NCBI GenBank assembly: GCA_020354105.1
Contig: CP070642.1
Coordinates: 1,440,278-1,454,111 of the forward strand
Length of the DNA: 13,834 bases
Reading direction: 5' to 3'
From: Chloroflexota bacterium
GTDB lineage: Bacteria > Chloroflexota > Dehalococcoidia > GIF9 > UBA5629
Below are positions 6,313 to 13,703 of this stretch, one piece after another. The position numbers and the translations under genes are program-made. Position 1 is the stretch's first letter. Each line of letters begins with the position of its first letter. Below the pieces are notes generated by a model. That model saw only the letters and a list, made by a program, of their open reading frames with translations. It had not been told where the DNA came from and ran no database searches.

Positions 6313-7236
6313 ATGAATAGGTACACTCGGTCTTTCGTCATAATTACCAGCCTAGTCCTTCTTGTCATACCTGTTGTCGCTTGTGCAAAGCCAGCACCAG
6401 CTCAGTTTGAGATCTTCTCCTTGATTGTAACTCCACAAGAAGTTTTCGCTGGGGAAACGGTTAATGTCTCTGCCCAGGTGAAAAATATCGGCGGTAGTGA
6501 AGGTACTTACACGGTCGTTCTTAGCGTAGATGGAGTAGAACTTGAAAGAAAAGATATTGCAGTATTACCCGAAGCTACTGAGGCAGTAAGCTTCACAACG
6601 ATTAAAGATAAAGCTGGTACTTACACTATTACGGTGAGCGAACTAACTACAACTCTTATTGTAAAACCGAAACTTGTGGCGAAGGAGGTGGAACTGAAGT
6701 ACGATGATGGTACTGCCGAGGAAGCTCCAAAGGGCGGTGTCCAATTTGGTCATCTGGTGGATTTCTTGTCACCGGGTGACCCATTTACTATTCGAAAGAT
6801 ACTAGTGTTCGGGCTCAAACTAGACGGTGAGTCTAAAGGCAAAACGTTCGATATGCAAATTTGGGACAAAGACCAAAAAGTACTCTACAAAGAAGCCTAT
6901 CCAGCTGATAAATTCCCACTAGGCTCTATCCAACCTTGGCCTGAAATGAAGCGAGTGCTTGAATGGGTAGAACTAGAGGTTCCTGATATTCAAGTATCAG
7001 GCAAGTTTTATGTGTATGTATGGACCGACGCCCCCGTATTTCACGGGATTCATATTGGCGCCGACAACAGTGTCGTGAATGTGCACTCCACTGCAGTTGT
7101 CCCCTCTAACGGATTATATAAGGAAGCAGAGCCATGGCCTTTGATTTGCCCTAATCCTACTCACTGGTGGCATGACAAGTCTAAAGTTAACTGGATGATA
7201 CGTGTTGTCGGCACCACGATGGCACTGGAAGAATGA
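6313..7236 (+). CDS. CARDB-domain lipoprotein
   Basis: This 307-residue predicted lipoprotein has a leader with hydrophobic core (about 8-22) and a VVAC lipobox, with the cysteine at residue 24. Residues about 32-118 form a CARDB (cell-adhesion-related) beta-sandwich: SLIVTPQEVFAGETVNV, QVKNIGGSEGTYTVVL and VDGVELERKDIAV. The C-terminal two thirds begin VELKYDDGTAEEAP, and continue with GGVQFGHLVDFLSPGDPFTI and FDMQIWDKDQKVLY. This looks like a further beta-sandwich module that I know from exported proteins but cannot name. No catalytic motif is visible. A longer frame opens at TTG 6268, but that codon lies upstream of the -10 box, while ATG 6313 has GGAGAG eight bases before it and gives a proper signal sequence. 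The likely role is surface binding or a structural one. Confidence 0.82.
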   Translation: MNRYTRSFVIITSLVLLVIPVVACAKPAPAQFEIFSLIVTPQEVFAGETVNVSAQVKNIGGSEGTYTVVLSVDGVELERKDIAVLPEATEAVSFTTIKDKAGTYTITVSELTTTLIVKPKLVAKEVELKYDDGTAEEAPKGGVQFGHLVDFLSPGDPFTIRKILVFGLKLDGESKGKTFDMQIWDKDQKVLYKEAYPADKFPLGSIQPWPEMKRVLEWVELEVPDIQVSGKFYVYVWTDAPVFHGIHIGADNSVVNVHSTAVVPSNGLYKEAEPWPLICPNPTHWWHDKSKVNWMIRVVGTTMALEE

Positions 7237-7311
7237 TCTACTCGTACATGCCAGAATCCCGATATTGTCTGATTATGATAGAATGCTGGGAGAGGTGAGT
7301 GAGGTTGTATA

Positions 7312-8451
7312 ATGCTTAAACATATCTTGCGCTGCCCTTTGTTACCCTTAATCACCAGCATGATTCTGGTTCTGTCAATGCTGGCCGGATGCGGTCCTTC
7401 AATTGGGGACCTGGAAGCGGTTGATTATACGCCGCTCCTCCGGGATGACTGGGAGGCATCTACGCCCGAAGCAGAGGGGCTGGACCCGATGCTGGTGGCG
7501 GAGATGTATTACAATGCGGCTGAATTGGAGACCATATACAGTCTGCTGGTTATCAAGAATGGCTATCTGATTGCCGAAAGCTACTTCAACGAAGGCTCGG
7601 TTGAGCAGAAAGCCCGATTGCAATCGGTGACAAAGAGCTATACATCGGCACTGGTCGGGATTGCCCTGGAGCAGGGTTGTCTGTCAAGTGTGGACCAGAA
7701 GATGGTGGATTTTTTCCCGGAACTGGTCGATCAAATCACAGATCCGCGGAAAAAGCAGATCACGATCCAGGACATGCTGCAAATGCGTGCCGGATATCCC
7801 TGGGAGGAGTCCACGCCGGAATTGTTCGAGATGCTGTATCACGGCTTTCGGCCATCACTTTTGGTCGAAGTTCCTCTTGTCAGCGATCCGGGAACCCAGT
7901 TCGAATACAGCAATCTAACATCTCATCTCGTGGGGGTGATTGTAGCCCGGGCTTGTGAAACCAGTCTCAGGTCATTTGCTCAGAAAAACCTGTTCGCACC
8001 GCTTGACGTGGAGATGGGCGATTGGATACGGGATTGGGAGGGCTATTACAACGGCCACGCAGATCTCCACTTTACAGCCCGTGACATGGCTAAGTTCGGT
8101 TTGCTCTATCTCAACGATGGTGAATACCAGGGCAACCAGCTCGTCGCTGCTGATTGGGTCCGTGTTTCCCTTCAAACGTATTCGGAGGACGCCTGGAAAT
8201 ACAGCGTAGGCCGTAATTTCCGCGACATCGGGTACGGGTATCAATGGTGGTCAGTCAGGGCAGGCGACCATCGTTACAACCTGGCGTGGGGACATGGCGG
8301 ACAGCAGATTGTTCTGTTGGAAGAATTCAACATGGTCATTGTCGTCACCGCGGATCCGCTATTCGCCCAACACGGCGGAGGTCCATGGAGTCACGAAAAA
8401 GCGAATCTCAATCTGGTGGCTGATTTCATCAACTCCTTGCCGAGTGAGTGA
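7312..8451 (+). CDS. Lipoprotein serine hydrolase, class C beta-lactamase/PBP fold
   Basis: This 379-residue exported lipoprotein has lipobox LAGC with the cysteine at 27. It belongs to the beta-lactamase family (Pfam PF00144), which includes esterases, D-aminopeptidases and penicillin-binding-like hydrolases. All three active-site motifs are visible: SVTK (105-108; nucleophile S105, K108), YSN (199-201) and HGG (328-330, within WGHGGQQ). Other family marks are TIQDMLQMRAGYPW (151-164) and TARDMAKFGLLYLNDG (255-270). The length is normal for the family. The ATG has GAGG seven bases upstream. Base composition is closer to the first gene than to the AT-rich genes just before it. The substrate cannot be read from sequence; true beta-lactam resistance is not implied. 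Confidence 0.9.
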   Translation: MLKHILRCPLLPLITSMILVLSMLAGCGPSIGDLEAVDYTPLLRDDWEASTPEAEGLDPMLVAEMYYNAAELETIYSLLVIKNGYLIAESYFNEGSVEQKARLQSVTKSYTSALVGIALEQGCLSSVDQKMVDFFPELVDQITDPRKKQITIQDMLQMRAGYPWEESTPELFEMLYHGFRPSLLVEVPLVSDPGTQFEYSNLTSHLVGVIVARACETSLRSFAQKNLFAPLDVEMGDWIRDWEGYYNGHADLHFTARDMAKFGLLYLNDGEYQGNQLVAADWVRVSLQTYSEDAWKYSVGRNFRDIGYGYQWWSVRAGDHRYNLAWGHGGQQIVLLEEFNMVIVVTADPLFAQHGGGPWSHEKANLNLVADFINSLPSE

Positions 8452-8463
8452 CGTGCAGGCAGA

Positions 8464-8535
8464 ATGCTGTTCCGGCTGGCTAACAAAGCGCTGGAGCCGA
8501 AGATGTCTCCGATAGATACGTCACACACATTATAA
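8464..8535 (+). pseudogene. Remnant 3' end of an HpaB-family gene
   Basis: An in-frame segment encodes LANKALEPKMSPIDTSHTL and a stop. This closely matches the C-terminus of the protein ending at 1586 (IEPKMPPIDTSYKL). Nothing resembling the other 480 or so residues of that family remains upstream, where the intact serine hydrolase ends at 8451. By chance or by history it is in the same frame as the hydrolase and separated from it by the TGA at 8449-8451. I read it as the tail of a lost tandem paralogue. Confidence 0.7.
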
Positions 8536-8538
8536 ATG
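8494..8538 (+). repeat. Direct repeat, copy 2 (HpaB 3'-end remnant)
   Basis: This copy matches 1545-1589 at 41 of 45 positions and includes the stop codon TAA and the following ATG triplet. Sequence on either side is unrelated to that around copy 1, apart from possible weak similarity in the residues just upstream. Confidence 0.9.
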
Positions 8539-8612
8539 AAACCGATATACAGCGAAGCCGCGAATGTGTAGATATAGGGAGGGGTGGTAGCGGTCATCAG
8601 GATTACTTAGAT

Positions 8613-8632
8613 AAAAGGTTGACGGTCAATCC
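8613..8632 (-). terminator. Weak intrinsic-terminator-like hairpin
   Basis: On the minus strand, nine bases beyond the acyl-CoA synthetase stop codon, GG(A)TTGA pairs with TCAACC with one bulged base and a three-base loop, followed by TTTTATC. The stem is short, so this is only a candidate. Confidence 0.35.
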
Positions 8633-8640
8633 TGGCTGGA

Positions 8641-10098
8641 TTATGATGCCTTGCGCTTCATTCCGGCGCCTTTCCAGTACTCTGAATAATTATTTAGCGC
8701 GCGCAGCGCACGGTAGACGTTGGGCGTAACATAAATACCCGCCTTTAATAGAGCATTCCGCACACTTCTGCGGTCCCGTTCCATGTCAATTTTGTCGCTA
8801 CCGTAGGCGAGTTCTTCAAGTACTACCAATAAAGGCTTATCTATTCGCTGTTTTGCCCTCATAACGGCAGCGACGCGTGCATCTTCTTCGGCCAGATGTT
8901 CACCCATCAATTCTCTCAAGCCATAGAAAAACATGCGGTTGATTATCAGCGCGTCGACCTCGGTCCAACCTGCCACAATTTGCATCAGCCTCTCCAGCAC
9001 CTGCGCCGGCGTGTTGGGAGATCCCGTGTCAAAGGGGTTCTTGATACTGGTGCCCTGTGGCGGTATCAGTTTGGATACCTCGTTCGTGATTTCGGTCGTA
9101 GATTGCGGTATCTTGAAATTGAAGCCCTCGGAGATATCGCTGGCCGCTACTCCCACGCCACCACCTCCTCCTATGAACGCTAGATTTCTGTAGTTCCCAG
9201 GGGTGAGGTAATTGAATATCGCCGTTGTATCCAGCAGCTCTTCGAAACCCCTTACCTGCACTGCTCCTGTTTGTTTGAAAAAAGCATTCCAAACGCTGCG
9301 GTCGCCAGCCAGCGACCCGGTATGGCTGTTAACGGCTCTTTTACCACTCTCTGAAAGGCCTCCTTTCCAGATAATCACGGGCTTAGCTCCCCTGAGGCTG
9401 CTCACGATTTTTCGGAAGCGGTTGCCATCGTTGATGCCTTCCAGATAAGCTGCGACGATGGTGGTGTTGGGATCTTCGGCGAAATATTCCAGCAATGAGA
9501 CTTCGTTAAGATCGATACCGTTTCCATAACTGACTACCTGACTGAACTTCATGTTGAATGCGTCGGCCCTCCAGATGAAATCCGTGACCCACCCTCCACT
9601 CTGGTAAATAACGCCCACGTTTCCGCTTTCCCTGGGGTAATTTGCTCCCGGCAAGAGCGTTAATCCACCGCCCGGCGAATATACTCCGAAGCAATTCGGT
9701 CCGACTATCCTGATATTTCCGCCAGCTATCTTTTTAATCTCAAGCTCGAGTTTGCGTCCCTCCTCGCTTAACTCGCGAAAGCCAGCGGTGAAAATCTCCG
9801 CGGCTGGCACGCCCTTGGCAACGCAATCCGCAATTATTTGGGGGACGTGAGGCGCCGGTGCGCTGATATTGACGAAATCCACCCTCCCGGGGATGTCCCT
9901 AACACTCGGGTATGCCTTCAGGCCTTCAATTTCAGTAGCGGTAGGATGAACCAGATAAATCCTGCCACCATAGCCGAATTTCTTCAGAATCTGCAAGAAT
10001 CGGTTACCTGCACCGTCGCCCATTGCTGAGACGCCAACAATGGCAACCGATTCAGGATAAAACAGAGGCCGAAGCTCATTAAGTAGGGACTTTGACAT
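8641..10098 (-). CDS. Acyl-CoA synthetase (NDP-forming) alpha-type subunit
   Basis: This 485-residue cytoplasmic protein belongs to the acetate-CoA ligase (ADP-forming)/succinyl-CoA synthetase superfamily, which makes ATP from an acyl-CoA or runs in reverse. An N-terminal CoA-binding Rossmann domain (about 10-140) holds ESVAIVGVSAMGDGAGNRF (16-34) and GPNCFGV (133-139). A second domain holds GVIYQSGGW (162-170) and YGNGIDLNEVSLLEYF (191-206). The phosphorylated histidine is in SHTGSLAG (258-265), H259. A third ligase-type domain (about 300-440) has FIGGGGGVGV. The ATP-grasp beta domain of the fused (about 700-residue) form is absent, so a separate beta subunit must exist elsewhere if the enzyme is active. 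The gene has a perfect consensus promoter, a short leader and only a poor ribosome site (GGA before the ATG). The acyl substrate is unknown. Confidence 0.87.
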   Translation of the reverse strand: MSKSLLNELRPLFYPESVAIVGVSAMGDGAGNRFLQILKKFGYGGRIYLVHPTATEIEGLKAYPSVRDIPGRVDFVNISAPAPHVPQIIADCVAKGVPAAEIFTAGFRELSEEGRKLELEIKKIAGGNIRIVGPNCFGVYSPGGGLTLLPGANYPRESGNVGVIYQSGGWVTDFIWRADAFNMKFSQVVSYGNGIDLNEVSLLEYFAEDPNTTIVAAYLEGINDGNRFRKIVSSLRGAKPVIIWKGGLSESGKRAVNSHTGSLAGDRSVWNAFFKQTGAVQVRGFEELLDTTAIFNYLTPGNYRNLAFIGGGGGVGVAASDISEGFNFKIPQSTTEITNEVSKLIPPQGTSIKNPFDTGSPNTPAQVLERLMQIVAGWTEVDALIINRMFFYGLRELMGEHLAEEDARVAAVMRAKQRIDKPLLVVLEELAYGSDKIDMERDRRSVRNALLKAGIYVTPNVYRALRALNNYSEYWKGAGMKRKAS

Positions 10099-10118
10099 TT
10101 AATCTGGTCCAAGATTGG

Positions 10119-10147
10119 ATTATATTTTCATGGGTATTAGCTGTCAA
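10119..10147 (-). promoter_or_regulatory. Perfect-consensus sigma-70 promoter
   Basis: Reading the minus strand, TTGACA (10147-10142) and TATAAT (10124-10119) are both exact consensus hexamers with an ideal 17-base spacer. The start of transcription would fall near 10112, only about 14 bases before the ATG of the acyl-CoA synthetase subunit gene. Confidence 0.88.
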
Positions 10148-10191
10148 CAAATTGTAAGTACCAGCCTGAGTTGGATATTAAACAATTTAGC

Positions 10192-10227
10192 GTTTTGTTA
10201 GATCACACAAATCCAGATTGTGCAATC
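10192..10227 (+). repeat. Candidate fourth, shortened copy (D) of the palindromic element
   Basis: GTTTTGTTA (10192-10200) equals the start of copy B, and TTGTGCAATC (10218-10227) equals the end of copy C. The middle is shorter by about 16 bases and the stem is reduced to CACAA/TTGTG. It lies between the PHP-domain gene and the promoter at 10147. The relationship is suggestive only. Confidence 0.35.
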
Positions 10228-10259
10228 CCAACGAAGATGTTCTCATATATAGCCGAGAA

Positions 10260-11168
10260 TCATCCTTTGCTTTTGAGAAGAGGATTGCTCCACGCTTTCT
10301 TACCGGAGGCATCCTCAATTTCCAGACGCGCGAAAGGCCAGTCGTCGGGTATCCTGAAATGTGTATCTGTCATATTCCTTTCATTGACCTCGGCTTTCCA
10401 TTTCCCCGCCATAGCTGGGCCAATCAGACGTGCATGCACTACGGGTGAAGTTTCGGCTACTACCCGGTTTCCCTTTTCAATGTATATCGATTTGAAATCT
10501 GGCCCGCACGAACTGTAGAAATTACCCTTACGGATTGAGGTCATTATAGCTTCAGGTGATAGTTCGGGGGCATTGACCATTATCCACCCTCCCACCTGTG
10601 GTGGAAAACCCTCAAAGAAGTGGTTATCGTCCGTAGACAATCCCAGCATATCAGGCTGTTGCTCGAGTGCAGAATCCCAGTGAAAAGCTCCACTTCCCTT
10701 GCCAATGGGCATCTCGCTGGAATGATTGTATACCTCCACAGCATGAAAGCCGTGACGCAAGCCATCTGCCACCGTGTTACCTGATGCATGCGGGTGAGCC
10801 CAGATTAGAAAACTTCCTTGTGCCCTAGCCTTTTCTAAAGCCTCCATCAAAGCCATATCTCCTGAGATACCATCAATACCATCAATGCAAACCACATGAT
10901 AAAAAGAACCGTGGTCATCCTTCCCGTCCAGTTCTATTCCATCTAGGATCATGATAGGTAAATGTTCACCTGACTCGGCCCCAATAAACGGAACCCTATG
11001 ATCGGTGATAGAAATGAAATCGTAACCGCGCTTTGTATAGAAAGTGGACGCCTCAACTAAATTCAGACGACCATCCGAACGACTCGTATGCATGTGGATA
11101 TTACCTTTGAACCACTTACCTCGACAATCATACCGAAAACGCTCTTCCATGGACACGGGTGCATTCAT
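10260..11168 (-). CDS. PHP-domain metallohydrolase
   Basis: This 302-residue cytoplasmic protein is of the polymerase-and-histidinol-phosphatase superfamily, resembling CehA/McbA-type hydrolases. Metal-ligand motifs appear in order: GNIHMHTSRSDG (22-33, with H25, H27 and D32), SITDHR (53-58, D56 and H57), LDGIELDG (75-82, E79), WAHPHASG (123-130, H125 and H127), EVYNHS (145-150) and LSTDDNHFF (177-185, with D180/D181 and H183). Such proteins hydrolyse phosphoesters or other esters with two or three metal ions; the substrate here is unknown. The final 80 residues look like a beta-rich tail common in this subfamily. A frame opening at TTG 11183 is longer, but that TTG overlaps the ribosome site GGGAGGG, which lies six bases before ATG 11168. 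The ATG is therefore chosen. Confidence 0.86.
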   Translation of the reverse strand: MNAPVSMEERFRYDCRGKWFKGNIHMHTSRSDGRLNLVEASTFYTKRGYDFISITDHRVPFIGAESGEHLPIMILDGIELDGKDDHGSFYHVVCIDGIDGISGDMALMEALEKARAQGSFLIWAHPHASGNTVADGLRHGFHAVEVYNHSSEMPIGKGSGAFHWDSALEQQPDMLGLSTDDNHFFEGFPPQVGGWIMVNAPELSPEAIMTSIRKGNFYSSCGPDFKSIYIEKGNRVVAETSPVVHARLIGPAMAGKWKAEVNERNMTDTHFRIPDDWPFARLEIEDASGKKAWSNPLLKSKG

Positions 11169-11255
11169 AATTAACCCTCCCAATTTGTGTCTATAGAGGA
11201 TTCTAGTTTACCACGAGACTCATCGTTGAGGAATTTCCCAAATTTAGGATTACTG

Positions 11256-11272
11256 CCAGAGACCTTCTCTGG
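11256..11272. other. Perfect 7-bp hairpin
   Basis: CCAGAGA (11256-11262) pairs with TCTCTGG (11266-11272) around a three-base loop. It lies between the glycosyltransferase stop and the PHP gene, about 75 bases beyond the former on the minus strand. No T-run follows, so it may be an attenuator-like or transcript-end structure, or chance. Confidence 0.35.
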
Positions 11273-11346
11273 GACTTATCTTGACAGTCTATGGTCATCA
11301 TCAGGGAATGCCAATATTTACTGGACTGCACTTTTGCCTGTTTTGT

Positions 11347-12558
11347 TTAAGCGCCGAGGAGACACCTGTATTCCTGCAGTACTTTGTCGGCGATGGTTGC
11401 CCAGCTGAACTCGGTTATACTATCTCGAATAGTTGTAATGTGACTTCCGTTGCCCTCCAGCTGGCGGAACAGCCCTGATATCTCGCTTGCCAGGTTGTGG
11501 GGGGAATTATCTCCGACTATACGTCCCATTTCGTCCTGGCTGACAATGTGCCTCATGCCACCTACATCATTGGCTACTATGGGCGTGCCGCAGGCAAGAG
11601 ATTCCAGTGCGACCATGCCAAAGCTCTCATAGTATGAAGGTATGGCACAGACATCCGCAGCGCTGTAGAAAAGCGGCAGCCTGTCTTGAGCCACAGAACC
11701 AACAAAGCTAACCTGGTCTTTAATTCGCAGGTCCTTTGCCATTTGCTGCAGCATCTGCACCTGTTCCTGACTGTGCTCATCGCCACCAACAACCATGAGC
11801 AGTGGCGGCTTTTCGCCTTCTATATAGCTCATTGCCCCTAACAGATGCTCCAGGCCTTTCAGAGGATCGATTCTGCCGACAAAAAGTATGACCTTCTGAT
11901 GATCCAAGCCCAGTTCCTTCCGGGCTGTTTCCTTATCTACAGGCTTGAATAAATCCAGATTGACACCGCAGGGGATGACGGCGGTCTTATCCGGAGAAGC
12001 ACCGTAATGCTTTATGAGGTATTCCCTTTCCTTTGCCGTGGAGGCGATAATGCGGTGGCAACTATCTATTACCTCTTGCTCGCCCTGTAGACGCAGCTCG
12101 GGCTCATTTTCGCCGATGCCGATGCTGTTTTTAATGGCACCGAGCGTGTGAAACATAACGACATGAGGGATATGCCACCGGGTCTGCAATTGCTTACCTA
12201 TCAGGCCTGATAGCCAGTAGTGGCTGTGTATCAGGTCATACGGCATGTCGTTGTACTTTCTAAAATCTTCCGCGCCGCAGGCAAGCCTTTGAATATGGTC
12301 ATAGATAGCTATCTTGGGTACGTCTTCATCAACGCCGGTTTCAAGATGGATAATCCTGACGTTTTGCCCCAGGTTTATTGGCGGCCCATGCTGTGGTCGA
12401 TGAGCCATGGTATATATATCTACGGCATGTCCTCTTTTTGCCAGCTCTCGTGCCAGTTCGCGAACGTAAACGTTCATACCGCCGGTGTCCCTGCTTCCGA
12501 GTACACCCAGTGGACAGCTATGAATGCTTATCATTGCTATATTGAGTCGTTGTATCAT
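11347..12558 (-). CDS. GT4-family glycosyltransferase (MshA/sucrose-phosphate-synthase-like)
   Basis: This 403-residue retaining glycosyltransferase has the GT-B fold. The N-terminal domain shows SRDTGGMNVYVRELARELAKRGH (22-44), including the GGMNVYV loop, and the HSHYW motif (111-115). The C-terminal nucleotide-sugar domain shows LFVGRIDPLKGLEHLL (225-240) and the EX7E motif in ESFGMVALESLACGTP (311-326), with E311 and E319. The closest named relatives by motif are MshA (N-acetylglucosamine transfer to inositol phosphate) and sucrose-phosphate synthase-type enzymes. The actual donor and acceptor are not readable. It probably acts at the cytoplasmic membrane face on a small or lipid acceptor. 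It lies 10 bases after the acyltransferase gene, and its ribosome site AGGAG (12570-12566) overlaps that gene's TAG stop, so the two are co-transcribed and probably coupled. Confidence 0.88.
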   Translation of the reverse strand: MIQRLNIAMISIHSCPLGVLGSRDTGGMNVYVRELARELAKRGHAVDIYTMAHRPQHGPPINLGQNVRIIHLETGVDEDVPKIAIYDHIQRLACGAEDFRKYNDMPYDLIHSHYWLSGLIGKQLQTRWHIPHVVMFHTLGAIKNSIGIGENEPELRLQGEQEVIDSCHRIIASTAKEREYLIKHYGASPDKTAVIPCGVNLDLFKPVDKETARKELGLDHQKVILFVGRIDPLKGLEHLLGAMSYIEGEKPPLLMVVGGDEHSQEQVQMLQQMAKDLRIKDQVSFVGSVAQDRLPLFYSAADVCAIPSYYESFGMVALESLACGTPIVANDVGGMRHIVSQDEMGRIVGDNSPHNLASEISGLFRQLEGNGSHITTIRDSITEFSWATIADKVLQEYRCLLGA

Positions 12559-12568
12559 GTCATAGCTC

Positions 12569-13546
12569 CTATGCTGCGTAGCTCAATGAGCACCTGTATA
12601 GCGGTAGCTCCTTTCCGCCGAGATGATATTTGTAGGCTTCGCCACCTTTTAAAAAGTCAAAGCGTTTTTTATTTCTCTCGATGCTGTCCTTGATACACAG
12701 TGCCTTTGAAATCACCCCCACGCTCAGCCATCCATATTCCGGCTCATAGCCGCTGTTGTACAGGTATACTGTATCCTTGTAGTTAAAACATATGGTAGCG
12801 GCTACGGGCTTTTTGTTGAGCTCCAGTATGTCTAAATTCAGCAATCCCTGCTCCGCCATTACAGTTGCCGCTGCCCGGAAGAAAGATTCCATCTGGGGAG
12901 TCAGGAATGCAGCCTTATCCTGGCGGCTAATTTGAAACAACCGGAGGAAGATGTCTATATCATTTTGATTGGCGTCTGTGCTGTGGCGATAGTTCAATTC
13001 GCCTTCTTCATCCAATCTCCTGAGCTTACGCTTCAGCTCGTGACGCTGCTTGCCTGAGAGCAATTGGAGATAGTCCTCCCATGTAGCCGGTAAATCTAGT
13101 TCCACAGAGACGTCTTCTCCGGAGCATGAGACCTGCCAGGCTTGCCTTGGGGCTACCTTTACCAGGTCCTTGATTACCGTGGAATCAGGCCTAAGCGGCG
13201 CCAGGTCCAGGCGGAGAATTCCTCCCGCTCTCAGGTTATCCAACAATTCGCTAAAAAAACTCTCCTCCTCGCCGGGCGCAACAACGAAGTCGAGGTAATC
13301 GCAGACATCGATGCTGCCGATAAAGGAGGCGACGTTGTCATTTGCACGAAGCGGGGCAATTCCTATAGTCTTTCCTTCTTGCCTGACAGCGCCAAGGTAC
13401 AATTCGGCACCGGAGCCGAGCTGCTGCCACCAGATTTTTGACCATTCTGGTGATGAAAAGAAAGACCCGGCTGGTGATTTGTCTTGTAGCTTTTTCCAGT
13501 CGGGGTATATGGAATCAAAGTCCTCCCGAGTGAATTGAAAGTTCAT
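12569..13546 (-). CDS. FemAB/BioF2-like GNAT acyltransferase
   Basis: This 325-residue cytoplasmic protein has a double-GNAT arrangement typical of the CelD/BioF2-like acetyltransferases (Pfam Acetyltransf_6). The first half (about 1-150) contains FFSSPEWSKIWWQQLG (29-44) and GIAPLR (62-67). The second half contains a basic stretch GKQRHELKRKLRRLDEEGE (165-183). It also has PVAATICFNYKDTVYLYNSGY (247-267) and the strong family signature FDFLKGGEAYKYHLGG (296-311). Relatives transfer acyl or aminoacyl groups onto cell-surface glycans, sugars or peptidoglycan precursors. Being first in an operon with a GT4 glycosyltransferase supports work on a surface glycoconjugate. The ATG has only a short AGG upstream. 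A TATAAT lies about 16 bases before it. Confidence 0.82.
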   Translation of the reverse strand: MNFQFTREDFDSIYPDWKKLQDKSPAGSFFSSPEWSKIWWQQLGSGAELYLGAVRQEGKTIGIAPLRANDNVASFIGSIDVCDYLDFVVAPGEEESFFSELLDNLRAGGILRLDLAPLRPDSTVIKDLVKVAPRQAWQVSCSGEDVSVELDLPATWEDYLQLLSGKQRHELKRKLRRLDEEGELNYRHSTDANQNDIDIFLRLFQISRQDKAAFLTPQMESFFRAAATVMAEQGLLNLDILELNKKPVAATICFNYKDTVYLYNSGYEPEYGWLSVGVISKALCIKDSIERNKKRFDFLKGGEAYKYHLGGKELPLYRCSLSYAA

Positions 13547-13562
13547 AAGCCTAAACCTGCTT

Positions 13563-13568
13563 ATTATA
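13563..13568 (-). promoter_or_regulatory. Candidate -10 box for the acyltransferase/glycosyltransferase operon
   Basis: A perfect TATAAT on the minus strand lies 16 bases before the ATG at 13546. No good -35 sits at 16-18 bases; the best is CTGGCA at 19. The leader would be about 10 bases. Confidence 0.35.
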
Positions 13569-13703
13569 GCCTGAGTAGCAATCTTTGTGCCAGTTTACGG
13601 GACGGAATGGCACCTCCTTGTTGAAGATGAGTTTTAAAATGTGCTAGATTAGGCAAGTTTCCCAGATACTTAGCCCAGCAGAAATTCAGGAGGTACCACT
13701 AAA

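Noticed and set aside
1590..8493. Transposon or IS with the 45-base repeats as target-site duplications
   Set aside because: The repeats differ at 4/45 positions and are coding 3' ends, no transposase is present, and no terminal inverted repeats are visible.
11169..11183. Longer N-terminus of the PHP protein from TTG 11183
   Set aside because: The TTG and next codons are the ribosome-binding GGGAGGG that serves ATG 11168.
12220..12693. 157-codon plus-strand open frame
   Set aside because: It lies antisense across the junction of two well-supported genes (glycosyltransferase and acyltransferase), and its translation has no domain character.
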